Positions 1 through 7,707 of a stretch of 20,326 nucleotides of DNA are shown here, piece by piece. Within the stretch, counting starts at the first letter, position 1. Every line of letters begins with the position of its first letter. The notes beneath the pieces are model-generated. The model had not been told where the DNA came from. It made no database searches and saw only the letters and a program-made list of their open reading frames with translations. This stretch comes from a virus: positions 1 through 20,326 of the IMG/VR virus record IMGVR_UViG_3300032086_000028; one strand, 5' to 3'. The translations under genes were made by a program, and so were the position numbers.

Positions 1-246
1 GAACGTGGTGTCGGCGGTCACGCTTGATGGCGCTTGCAGTTTGATGCTGTTGGTGTCGGTGTCGTCCTGCAACTTCAGAACGTCCACGCCGCTGGTGCCA
101 GCCGCAAAGTCAGCGAGATGGCTCATCTGCTCCCGGATGGCGTTGTTCACGCCACTGGGCAACATACCTTCGGCTACAGATATACCGCCCACATCCAGAT
201 TTGAAGATGCGACGCTGTCGTATTGGGTGAGTTTATCCTTGGCCAT
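1..246 (-). CDS. Tail fibre N-terminal protein, partial (C-terminus beyond left edge)
   Basis: The reading frame starts with ATG at 246 and stays open for 82 codons to base 1, so the gene is cut by the window edge. The visible protein begins MAKDKLTQYDSVASSN and contains NNAIREQMSHLADFAAG followed by IKLQAPSSVT. This matches the N-terminal part of the fibre-base protein at 931-1419 position by position (EG..P.G.NNAIR.Q, GVDVL.L.DD, IK.QAP.SVT), so the two are paralogues. In tailed phages this type of N-terminus is found on fibres and probably anchors them to the tail; that role is inference. The start overlaps the stop of the upstream fibre gene by one base (TAATG), which suggests coupled translation. 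The distal receptor-binding part is not visible. Confidence 0.8.
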   Translation of the reverse strand, partial: MAKDKLTQYDSVASSNLDVGGISVAEGMLPSGVNNAIREQMSHLADFAAGTSGVDVLKLQDDTDTNSIKLQAPSSVTADTTF

Positions 247-929
247 TATGCGTTCTCCAATGCGGCTACACGCGCCTCAAGTTCTTGTATGGTTTTCACC
301 AGCAACGGCACTAGCTTACTCTGGTCAATTTTCTGATACACAGGGTTGCCATCGTCATCTACCTCATTGTGTGTGCCGCTGATTGCCTCTGGCACTACGC
401 TTTGCACTTCGTGTGCTAAGAAGCCATCGACTGTGGTGTCAGGGTCAGCGATAAAGTTAAAGCGAACAGGGTTGAGTTGCTTGAGGCGTGTGGTTGCGTC
501 CCAGTTTGCTACCACGTTTTCTTTGAGGCGGTGGTCGGATGATGTAAAGTAGGTTGTGCTTGTCGTTGTAACATAAATACTACCAACCTCTGTTCCGCTG
601 TTATTTACCATTCGTATATGGTTTTGTGCAGAAGTGTTGAAACTATTTGTTTCAATAATCGTGTTTATGTCTGACGGCACAACCTCAAGCGTTGCTGATA
701 TGCTTGTCGTGCCAATTCCTATTTTTCCATTGCTGTCGATACGCATACGTTCTGATGCGGCAGTGTCAAATGTCATCACATCATCTGTGCTGGCAGATAT
801 TTTAGTGTCACCATCAGCATCTAAAATAAGGTCATTGCCGTTGATGTCTACGTTTCCACTGCTATCAATGTTGATAGCCGCAACTGCGCCGCCGCTGTGT
901 CTGATTTCATCTACATAAATCTTACTCAT
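246..929 (-). CDS. Tail fibre protein with C-terminal S74 intramolecular chaperone domain
   Basis: This 227-residue protein has a beta-rich, Asn/Asp/Gly/Ser-rich N-terminal half, including SNGKIGIGTT typical of fibre shafts. The C-terminal half carries the signature of the S74 peptidase/intramolecular chaperone family: SSDHRLKENV at residues 130-139, then LKQLNPVRFNFI, GFLAHEVQSVVPEAI and a terminal helix with VPLLVKTIQELEARVAALE. In this family the domain trimerises the fibre and cuts itself off at the Ser-Asp bond with a Ser/Lys pair. Here Ser131 and Lys136 are in the expected places, so release of about 96 C-terminal residues is predicted. The gene starts one base after the preceding fibre stop. 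It is clearly AT-richer than its neighbours (one 60-base stretch near 601-660 is below 30% G+C), a hint of module exchange. Confidence 0.92.
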   Translation of the reverse strand: MSKIYVDEIRHSGGAVAAINIDSSGNVDINGNDLILDADGDTKISASTDDVMTFDTAASERMRIDSNGKIGIGTTSISATLEVVPSDINTIIETNSFNTSAQNHIRMVNNSGTEVGSIYVTTTSTTYFTSSDHRLKENVVANWDATTRLKQLNPVRFNFIADPDTTVDGFLAHEVQSVVPEAISGTHNEVDDDGNPVYQKIDQSKLVPLLVKTIQELEARVAALENA

Positions 930-930
930 A

Positions 931-1419
931 TCAAACCACCGTCAGGTTGCCGTTAATGGTTATCGTGGCGTTTACAATAAGTGGCCCCGCCGCCAGGCCA
1001 TTGGTATTAGCCGCAACCGTCACATCTGTGTCGATTTGCTCTTCGTGTACGCGGATAATATCGCCCAGACCGCCGCCAGCTTCGCCCAAGAACGAGCCAC
1101 CGCCGCCTAGCCCCCAACTGAGTGTGCCAGCGCCGTCAGTGAGCAATGTCTGGCCGTCAGTGCCGTCACCATCGGGCAAGGTAAACGTGGTTGTGGTCGT
1201 TACACTCGCTGGCGCTTGTATCTTGATCTGTGCGCTGTTGTCGTCGTCTGCAAGGCTCAACACGTCCAGCCCGACGTTACCGGCCACCACGTCAGCCACA
1301 TCCGCGAGCTGTTGGCGTATCGCGTTGTTGATGCCCGCCGGGCTACAACCCTCGGAAATATCAATAGACGCAATCGTCGTATTGCTGGCTGGTGTGGTGC
1401 TGTAATCTCTTACGCTCAT
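931..1419 (-). CDS. Tail fibre base protein
   Basis: The 162-residue protein starts MSVRDYSTTPASNTTI and has the EGCSPAGINNAIRQQLADV segment common at the N-terminus of phage tail fibres. It is followed by a QAPASVTTTTTFTLPDGDG stretch, a Gly-rich linker (GGGGSFLGEAGGGLGD) and a beta-rich C-terminus ending TINGNLTVV. Such short proteins usually act as the proximal, tail-attached part of a fibre, or as one chain of a multi-protein fibre. A good Shine-Dalgarno (AGAGGAA, about eight bases upstream) precedes the ATG. This is one of the few genes here with about 50 untranslated bases in front of it. The partial gene at the left edge is its paralogue. The fibre assignment is firm at family level; the host receptor is unknown. 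Confidence 0.85.
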   Translation of the reverse strand: MSVRDYSTTPASNTTIASIDISEGCSPAGINNAIRQQLADVADVVAGNVGLDVLSLADDDNSAQIKIQAPASVTTTTTFTLPDGDGTDGQTLLTDGAGTLSWGLGGGGSFLGEAGGGLGDIIRVHEEQIDTDVTVAANTNGLAAGPLIVNATITINGNLTVV

Positions 1420-1469
1420 GTCTTGGTTCCTCTAAACCTAATCCTTTATACCATAGTCACGCGCCCGCG

Positions 1470-3509
1470 TCATTGCCCCATCCGGCGCTGGAATGGCAGG
1501 CTCTCGGTGATGTCTACGCGGGGTAACATCTGCGGCGCAACTTGCTGTGCCGTAGAATAAAGCAACCCACGCGGAACCGCTGTCTGCATTGCACTAGCAA
1601 CCCTAGACGCAATAGATGGTATACGCGTTTGCTGTGGCAAGACAGGCGCACCACTTGGGCGGCCAAATCCTCTAGCCTGTTGCACCTTAGATATAGCCGC
1701 CGCCCGTTGCGCTGGATCTGTAGCGAACAGCAGTTGCCCAAGCTCTCGGCTGGTGCGCGGGCCAACAGCAGAAACCGCTTGTCGGGCAATAGGCTCTGCC
1801 GCCTCAGCTACAGCTCCGAGCATACCGCCCTGACGGGCGCCAGCCATACCGCGCTGTGCCATTGTTAGGTCTTCAGCCCCAGCCCTCATAGCCTCAGCCG
1901 CTGTTTGGAACGACTGGCTTCCCTTCATAACGCCTGATCTGGTGGCCGCCATCCGGCTTTCTTTTGCCAGCGCCTCTTCAAGCGGCGCTATGCTCTCCTC
2001 TGGAAACGCCTCTCTGAATTGACGTATTTGGCGCTGGTTGCCCGCAATTTTAGCCGCAAAGTCTGCGCCGCTTCTGGCGCCCTCTAAGTCGTCCCGGATT
2101 GTCTGTGCCATACCGGTGCGGAAGTTGTGCATCTCGTCTGCGCCAAAGTCTTTTGTGGCTTCAGCTATTTCGCCTTCACTACGCATCGTTTTGAATTTAC
2201 GCCCCAGAGACAAGGCGTTTTCTCTGGCCGACGCGTCAGCATATAAACTTCTGGCCGACGCAAAGTCAGGGTTTGCCTTATCAAGAACACTCAAAAAATC
2301 AGTTCTTGTGTCTTTAATGGCCTTAGCCATTTGTGTGTCACCGCCCATATACGCGCGCGTGATTTTTTTATTTAACGCACGCTGGACATAGTCTAGCCCG
2401 TTCATGTCGATGTTATCGAGCGTAGTCCCGACAAATGGCTTGCCCTCTTCTGCGGCTAATTTCTTTGCCTGACCGATAATGTTTATCATCGACGGCCGGT
2501 CAAAAAACGGCTTCAATTTTTGCCGCAGTGACGCAGTTACTTGAAATGCGTTTGACTTGTTATAAGCATCAGCCGCCTTGCCGCCCTTCATCTGATCTAC
2601 AACAGCCTTAGCCTCAAGGGCTGTTTGCTTAGGCACGCCTGCGTCAATCAAATCCTGCTCAATACGCTTGGCCGCGCCTTCCACGGCCTCGTCGCCAAAT
2701 TGACGCACATCTAAACTGCGGGCAAGTTCAGCACCCTTACCGGGCGATTGAGCTACCAATCGAGCCAAAGACTGGATGCCGCGACTATCTATATCCGCAA
2801 GCGCCATTGGCTTCGGGTCTTTTTTAAGAGCCTCAAGCGCCTGACTTGTTACACCGGCCTCTTTAAGCCTGCGGGCAACCATTCTAGCCGCGCGGACACT
2901 TGGTTCAGATACGCCAGCCTCAAACAAACGCCCGGCTGTGCGCGCTACTGGCGCCGTCACAGCCCTTGCGGCAGGTATTGCGGCGGCTATGGCTGGGGCT
3001 AACGCCGCGCCCGTCGCGCCATATGTTAAAGCCTCTTCTGCACGACTTTTTGCGTCTGTGCCTGCGCCCGCACCAGCAACGCCACCCAAAAGTGCGCCAG
3101 CGCCCGCTGTCCGAGCCAGTTTACCCAACATAGTAGCACCTCTAGTTGCCGCACCAATGGCGGCCCCGGGCGCTAACACCCCACCTAATATCTCAGACCC
3201 AACAGCTAGTCCCGGCTCTTGACGACGAAACGCGCTTTCCAAAACGCGCTGACGTGTCAGTTCTTTTTCATATTCTCGCCCAGCCTCATCATCCATAAAA
3301 CTGCCAATAAATGATGACGGCTCCGATAACGCGGCAACAATCTCGTCTCTAAAGTTAAAAAGCATGCCGCTGGCAAACGCCTTACCGGCACCTGTTACAG
3401 CGTCTTGTATAACCGCCTGATCGACGATTTCACTTTGTTCTTTTGGTGATAGCTTGGTGAAGTTGTCATCAACTTCAATAACGCCAAGACCTTCAATGTT
3501 TATTTTCAT
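1470..3509 (-). CDS. Large internal virion / DNA-ejection protein candidate
   Basis: I place the start at ATG 3509 (MKINIEGLGVIEVDDNFTKL), which overlaps the upstream TGA as ATGA; an upstream GTG-type start at 3527 is less likely. The protein has 679 residues. The first 35 residues, ending in a LSPKEQSEIVD motif, resemble the N-termini of large marine-phage virion proteins. Residues of about 95-195 are Ala/Gly-rich and could form amphipathic or membrane-active helices (for example GALLGGVAGAGAG). The rest is a long helical region rich in Ala, Lys, Arg and Glu. There is no lysozyme or transglycosylase signature that I can see. Its position after two other ejection-like genes and before the fibres is that of the large ejected proteins in podoviruses such as T7 and P22. 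The function is inferred from position and composition. Confidence 0.7.
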   Translation of the reverse strand: MKINIEGLGVIEVDDNFTKLSPKEQSEIVDQAVIQDAVTGAGKAFASGMLFNFRDEIVAALSEPSSFIGSFMDDEAGREYEKELTRQRVLESAFRRQEPGLAVGSEILGGVLAPGAAIGAATRGATMLGKLARTAGAGALLGGVAGAGAGTDAKSRAEEALTYGATGAALAPAIAAAIPAARAVTAPVARTAGRLFEAGVSEPSVRAARMVARRLKEAGVTSQALEALKKDPKPMALADIDSRGIQSLARLVAQSPGKGAELARSLDVRQFGDEAVEGAAKRIEQDLIDAGVPKQTALEAKAVVDQMKGGKAADAYNKSNAFQVTASLRQKLKPFFDRPSMINIIGQAKKLAAEEGKPFVGTTLDNIDMNGLDYVQRALNKKITRAYMGGDTQMAKAIKDTRTDFLSVLDKANPDFASARSLYADASARENALSLGRKFKTMRSEGEIAEATKDFGADEMHNFRTGMAQTIRDDLEGARSGADFAAKIAGNQRQIRQFREAFPEESIAPLEEALAKESRMAATRSGVMKGSQSFQTAAEAMRAGAEDLTMAQRGMAGARQGGMLGAVAEAAEPIARQAVSAVGPRTSRELGQLLFATDPAQRAAAISKVQQARGFGRPSGAPVLPQQTRIPSIASRVASAMQTAVPRGLLYSTAQQVAPQMLPRVDITESLPFQRRMGQ

Positions 3510-4804
3510 TGTGTCACCACGCTCCAAGTGTTTCCGCCGGTAGTTGTGTTGGAGCCAGATGCCCCATCAGCCGCTGAGGTTGATGACCCTACTTTGCTCC
3601 AGTCAAAGCCGCTGTATGGTTTCAACTGCATCTTTTCAGCTCTTACGATTGGCTGACGATTGTACGTTTTTATGGCATCCTCATATGTAGACAGGAAGCT
3701 CTGCCTAAAGTTGTTCAACCTTTGCAACGCTACGCTTTTGTTCATTCTATCGAAGTTGCCCGCAAGAATTTCTCTAGCCATAGCTTGTTCAAACTCTGTC
3801 ATTACACCGGGGCCGAATAACTCAAGACGTGCCGCGCCAACTAACTGTGTCAGCGTCCCTTGTTGCAGGGCGAGCATCAGCTCATCTTGCTCGTATTCTG
3901 TGTTTGCGGACAGGTTTTTAATAGCAGAAGAAATCTTTGCCTTTTGCCTTTGAACAAAGCCCTCTGGCCCTGCCTCAATTTGCGCGGCAAAGTTATCTAT
4001 CAATCTAAGCGTTTTTTCTGGTGCTAGAATTTTGTCGGTTTTGTGTTTTTCTATCTGATTATAATCCATTGTCGTGTACTGGTCGACAATTTGCATCTTT
4101 GCTGGGTCAAGCTCTTGTCCTGCCGCTACGTTTCCAGCCTCATACAGCTTGCCATTTTTGCCCAAAACAGCATTTATTACGCGGCCATCATCAGTTACAT
4201 ATCGTCCAGCTTCTGACTTAATCTCGATAGGCTCTGGGCCTCTGCCACCAGTCAACCTCTCAACGCGCCCGTCTGGAAAAATTCTAAATATATCTTTACC
4301 GGCGACCTGTATTTTAGGCTGTTGTCTATCCTCAATTAAACGCTGGCGCTCTTCACCAGCCGCATACCCCTTACTAGCCGCCGCACCCATCTCAGCCAAT
4401 ACACGTCCGAGAGACACCGGCGTGGGCGAATAGTCGCTGGCACGCGCACCCGCAATCGCGGCTTGGCTAATCGCCTGACCGACCGGTGACGTCAGCGGCT
4501 GGCTAAATGCGCCCATAAAGCCGCTAGGTTGGCTCGGTGGCGGCGTTGGCTTGGACATTGGCAGTACGCCGGGCATACCAGCACCAGACGCCGTCTGCGC
4601 CTTTTTCATCTGCGCCTGACGCAATACTTCCCGCATCATAGGTGATAACGTCGGTGCCGCTGGGCGCATCATCATTGGTGGGTTGCGACGACTACCGCCA
4701 AAACTGCGTTGGCCGTATTGATTAGTGGCGGTAATTCCGGCTGTCGGCGCCAAGCGTGATGGCATCTGCAAGCGATTAAATCTGTTAGCTATACTGTCCG
4801 CCAT
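3506..4804 (-). CDS. Internal virion protein candidate, function unknown
   Basis: This 432-residue protein starts MADSIANRFNRLQMPS. Residues 1-140 are rich in Pro, Met, Gln and Ala and look disordered. Residues of about 140-215 contain a short beta-rich part (IFRIFPDGRVERLTGG, GRYVTDDGRVINAVLG). The C-terminal 200 residues are helical, with LQQGTLTQLVGAARLELFGP, a pattern I associate with putative internal proteins of marine podoviruses. It ends in a Ser/Thr/Gly tail. It starts one base after the upstream stop and overlaps the next gene by four bases (ATGA). Its neighbours suggest that it is packed in the head or tail and ejected with DNA. No enzyme motif is visible, and the assignment rests on context. 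Confidence 0.68.
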   Translation of the reverse strand: MADSIANRFNRLQMPSRLAPTAGITATNQYGQRSFGGSRRNPPMMMRPAAPTLSPMMREVLRQAQMKKAQTASGAGMPGVLPMSKPTPPPSQPSGFMGAFSQPLTSPVGQAISQAAIAGARASDYSPTPVSLGRVLAEMGAAASKGYAAGEERQRLIEDRQQPKIQVAGKDIFRIFPDGRVERLTGGRGPEPIEIKSEAGRYVTDDGRVINAVLGKNGKLYEAGNVAAGQELDPAKMQIVDQYTTMDYNQIEKHKTDKILAPEKTLRLIDNFAAQIEAGPEGFVQRQKAKISSAIKNLSANTEYEQDELMLALQQGTLTQLVGAARLELFGPGVMTEFEQAMAREILAGNFDRMNKSVALQRLNNFRQSFLSTYEDAIKTYNRQPIVRAEKMQLKPYSGFDWSKVGSSTSAADGASGSNTTTGGNTWSVVTQ

Positions 4805-4805
4805 A

Positions 4806-5561
4806 CTAAGCCCCCAACAATCCCGCTAGGCCGCCGCCAATAGCGCCTAAGCCAGCGTAGGCCGGATTAATTGATCCGAGCATTTGAGCGCCGCCAAGCG
4901 CGCCTGACAACGCCGAGCCGATAGGCTGACGATACACCGGCGTGGCAGACGTGCTACCCACCGTGCCGCCTTGGATCATCGCCATATAATTCGCTAATGC
5001 CTGACCGGGCGCCTCTTGCTCAAATTGGAAGCGTTGCATATCCGCCTCAAGCTCGGCTTGCGATTGCGCCTCGCGTGCCGCGCCAACTTGCGCCAGCTTC
5101 TGTAGGTCGGCGAACCCAAACTCGTATGCGGCTGGTGCCTGCGCTAGTGCGTCTTGCTGTGCCTGATACGCTAGTGGCGCCAGCGCCTGACCAAGTGCCG
5201 CCTGCTGGTAGCCTGAGCCGTAGCGGCCGGACTTAGCCGCCTCAGCCTGCACCGCCTCGATTGCTGGGCGAAACGCGGCCGACTGTAGCGGGTTTGTGCC
5301 TGCTAGGTTTTGCGCCACAACGGCCTGCGTCATTGGGATAAGAGGCGATCCGGTAGTCGCCATCTGACGTTGCGCCGACAGCGCCTGCTCGCTTTCTGGC
5401 GAAAAACCAATCACCGTCTGACCGGGGTAATACTGCTGACCGGTGCCGCTGGCATAGAGCTGTTTAGCCTGCCCCATACCGTACTCAAGAAACGGCTTCG
5501 CGTATTCTGGTGGGCCGCTAGTCTGGGTGATTGTGCGTGTTGATCCGCCGCCTTTACTCAT
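4806..5561 (-). CDS. Small internal virion / ejection protein candidate
   Basis: The 251-residue protein starts MSKGGGSTRTITQTSGPPEY and contains YYPGQTVIGFSPESEQAL, SGRYGSGYQQAALGQALAPL and AELEADMQRFQFEQEAPGQA. I recognise these as features of a virion protein family common in marine podoviruses. It is strongly Ala/Gln-rich and helical. The last 40 residues are hydrophobic and Gly/Ala-rich (for example GLGAIGGGLAGLLGA), which could insert into a membrane, as proposed for the smaller ejected proteins of T7 and P22. It overlaps the end of the upstream GNAT-like gene by eight bases. Virion location is well supported by the family pattern and operon position; a channel-forming role is inference. 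Confidence 0.72.
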   Translation of the reverse strand: MSKGGGSTRTITQTSGPPEYAKPFLEYGMGQAKQLYASGTGQQYYPGQTVIGFSPESEQALSAQRQMATTGSPLIPMTQAVVAQNLAGTNPLQSAAFRPAIEAVQAEAAKSGRYGSGYQQAALGQALAPLAYQAQQDALAQAPAAYEFGFADLQKLAQVGAAREAQSQAELEADMQRFQFEQEAPGQALANYMAMIQGGTVGSTSATPVYRQPIGSALSGALGGAQMLGSINPAYAGLGAIGGGLAGLLGA

Positions 5562-5955
5562 CGTTCAAATCCTTCGCCAAAATAACCGCCGTCGCGGTGT
5601 AATCTTTGAGGTGCCGTTGCCAGCCCTTCCTGCCGATAATTTCCATCGCGTCACAACCGAGTGACTTCGCCCAAACCGATATGGACTTCTCCGCCTCAGT
5701 CAACTCGCTCAAGTCCCCGCCAGCTAACCAGATGCGGCATATAGACCGCTGTGGGTAGTCCACTATCTCGGTAATAATAGCAGACTTCTCTAGCGGATGT
5801 AACTGTGCCTTGCCGGTAGCCACAGCGTGGTAGACGTCTTCCATTGTGTGCGTGCCGCCAGCATATTCCAGCGCGTCGCTGATCCACTTGTGGCACCGTT
5901 CCCAGTGTCCACCTAGCCGGTCACTATCCGATAATAAGATAGGCGAAACGTGCAT
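5554..5955 (-). CDS. GNAT-like small phage protein in the ejection gene cluster
   Basis: I prefer ATG 5955 (MHVSPILLSDSDRLGGHWE, 133 residues) because AGGA lies five bases upstream; an in-frame ATG at 5967 would add four residues. The protein contains TMEDVYHAVATGKAQLHPLE, then beta-strand segments SAIITEIVDYPQRSICRIW and LAGGDLSEL. It ends with WAKSLGCDAMEIIGRKGWQR and a closing strand ATAVILAKDL. This order matches the acetyltransferase-like fold of small phage proteins encoded just before internal virion genes, among which T7 gp13 is a distant analogue. The usual acetyl-CoA loop (Q/RxxGxG/A) is not evident, so catalytic activity is doubtful. It overlaps the upstream gene by 32 bases and the next by eight. 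A structural or assembly role is inferred. Confidence 0.75.
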   Translation of the reverse strand: MHVSPILLSDSDRLGGHWERCHKWISDALEYAGGTHTMEDVYHAVATGKAQLHPLEKSAIITEIVDYPQRSICRIWLAGGDLSELTEAEKSISVWAKSLGCDAMEIIGRKGWQRHLKDYTATAVILAKDLNDE

Positions 5956-6247
5956 CGTGTCCTGCATTTTGATAGTTAATAACCATAGTACCGTCTGTGC
6001 TTGTGCTGTCTATGTATGGGTTGTGATGCCACGGGTCGTGGTCAACGCCAGTAAAAAACACCAAACTACTGGTTGAGTATCTAGGCTCATCAACAGTTAC
6101 CTGTGTTGTGGTAGCTAACAAAGTAACATATCCGATACTATTTAAGCCGCCATTTATCGTGCGATTAAGAACCTCTGCAATCTCTCTTGTGGTTGCTGTA
6201 ATTGGGTTTAATATTCTAAAATTAGTTATTCTTTCAGAAGTTGTCAT
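5924..6247 (-). CDS. Conserved small phage structural protein, function unknown
   Basis: The 107-residue protein starts MTTSERITNFRILNPITATT and is beta-rich. It has the pattern NPITATTREIAEVLNRTING near the N-terminus, STDGTMVINYQNAG in the second half, and a C-terminus ending FAYLIIG. Small beta-sandwich-like proteins of this pattern are common in marine podovirus tail operons, but I know of no assigned role. The start overlaps the TGA of the stabilisation gene by four bases (ATGA). Its G+C content is low (about 30-38% over 6121-6240), against well over 50% in flanking genes, which suggests a separate history. A minor virion protein of the tail or its plug is a reasonable guess. Confidence 0.65.
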   Translation of the reverse strand: MTTSERITNFRILNPITATTREIAEVLNRTINGGLNSIGYVTLLATTTQVTVDEPRYSTSSLVFFTGVDHDPWHHNPYIDSTSTDGTMVINYQNAGHDARFAYLIIG

Positions 6248-7707
6248 CGCCTACCCACCGGCCTCACGTCAACGTCAATGCCGTGCGCGTATGACCATAA
6301 GCCACTCAATACCATCTTCACGCGGTGATAACGGTCGTGCGCCCTAAACGGCACAAACCCCGAGGCATTTGTCGTGCCGCCAGCCTTAAAGTTTACCGTG
6401 TCTGTGGGCGTGCCTCTAAGGCCGATTGACAAGTTAACCGTGCCACCTTCGTGGTACGGGTACAGGCGCGTGACGATTGAATGATTGCCGACTTTGACCG
6501 CCGCCTCACCTGTTACAATAGTGCCTTCCATTGGGTCGCCAGAAAACGCCGCTATCTTTGCGCCGTTTGCGCCGCCAAACAAATACTGGCCGCCTTTATA
6601 CAGCGCGCTATCAAGCGAGGCTGGCAGGGCGTCTAGGCTGGTGTTGATGTTGTCTAATTGCTCTAGCGAATAGCCAGCCGTAAAGAATGGCGCGACCAAA
6701 TCGTTTTTAACCCTCACCAAAGACCACCTGTTAAGGGCGTAGTTGAATATCAACAATGTATCTGGCTGATCGTCGAGTGAGCTGTTCGACACATACGACC
6801 AGACCGCAAGCTGATTTTGCGGATCAACGGTAGACGTCATCTTATCCTTATACGAGAAGTTGAAATCTTGCGTCAGGAAAAACCGATCCACCTTCTCGGC
6901 TCCGATCGGCTGTGAGCGCGCCCCGTCGAACATGTAAAAGCCGTCGTCAGACAGGTAGAATATGTTGTGGCCGATATTGCAAACCGACCCCGGCACCTGA
7001 CAACCTCTAGCGGTCTCAACTTTGTCAAACTGGAAGATCAACGGCGGGCCAGAGTAAGTGGCTCGCACGATGGCGCGCTCCATCAGGATCGTGCAGTATT
7101 CTCCGCCGACCATACCGGTAATGGCACCGGCGTCTGGTATTTCTTGGAAGTCACTTTGGTCGGTGCCAGCCGTCCAACTTGTTGCGTCGTTAAATCCAGA
7201 CCAGCGCACCTTATACGGCACACGCCCAGAGCCTTCGTCGATATTAGCCGTCCACACAAAGTCACGCACAACCGTAATAAAGTCAGCCTTTGGCGGCGTG
7301 CCGGACAAGTTAGAAAACGCGGTGTCGGTGCCTAGCTGAAACTTTTGCAACTCTTCGCCAATGCCGCCGGACGCAATAACCGTGTCGCCAAACTGCACAA
7401 AGCGCCAACGCTCGTTACTCTCCAAGTCATAAGCAGGTGTTCCTGACTTACTGACGTCGTCTAGGTTTGTTGTGCCAGCGTTAAACAGATACAGCTTTGA
7501 TGCGTCACCGGCGAACAGGCGCACGGTGCCGTCGTTATCTTTAGCCGCAAACACGTTTAGCAAGGTGTTGGACGCCGCGTTTGAATAATCAACAAACTGG
7601 TTAAAACTGCGATAGCCATTGTACGCCGGTATCACGTTTGTGGCCTCGACGACGCCAGCGTTGGTAAAGTCAGGCTGATCCGGTAGCCATTCGCCAAAAG
7701 TAATCAT
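6244..7707 (-). CDS. Packaged-DNA stabilisation protein (P22 gp10-like)
   Basis: I place the start at ATG 7707 (MITFGEWLPDQPDFTNAG), which overlaps the upstream TGA by four bases, giving 487 residues; an upstream TTG at 7749 is less likely. The protein has the beta-propeller-like sequence of phage stabilisation proteins: VRWSGFNDATSWTAG, QSDFQEIPDAGAITGMVGG, ERAIVRATYSGPPLIFQFDK, ISYL-type strands and DGFYMFDGARSQPIGAEKVD. In P22, gp10 attaches below the gp4 adaptor and closes the packaged head; here it should sit between the adaptor and the tail tip. An insert with SLEQLDNINTSLDALPASLD recurs in shortened form in the neighbouring 241-residue protein. Family assignment is strong; the length is near that of P22 gp10. 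Confidence 0.88.
   Translation of the reverse strand: MITFGEWLPDQPDFTNAGVVEATNVIPAYNGYRSFNQFVDYSNAASNTLLNVFAAKDNDGTVRLFAGDASKLYLFNAGTTNLDDVSKSGTPAYDLESNERWRFVQFGDTVIASGGIGEELQKFQLGTDTAFSNLSGTPPKADFITVVRDFVWTANIDEGSGRVPYKVRWSGFNDATSWTAGTDQSDFQEIPDAGAITGMVGGEYCTILMERAIVRATYSGPPLIFQFDKVETARGCQVPGSVCNIGHNIFYLSDDGFYMFDGARSQPIGAEKVDRFFLTQDFNFSYKDKMTSTVDPQNQLAVWSYVSNSSLDDQPDTLLIFNYALNRWSLVRVKNDLVAPFFTAGYSLEQLDNINTSLDALPASLDSALYKGGQYLFGGANGAKIAAFSGDPMEGTIVTGEAAVKVGNHSIVTRLYPYHEGGTVNLSIGLRGTPTDTVNFKAGGTTNASGFVPFRAHDRYHRVKMVLSGLWSYAHGIDVDVRPVGRR

Noticed and set aside
1420-1469. A TATAAAGG-like sequence in the gap before the fibre-base gene, considered as a promoter
   Set aside because: There is no convincing -35 partner and the gap is only 50 bases in a co-directional operon. 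The AGAGGAA ribosome binding site explains the conserved-looking part.
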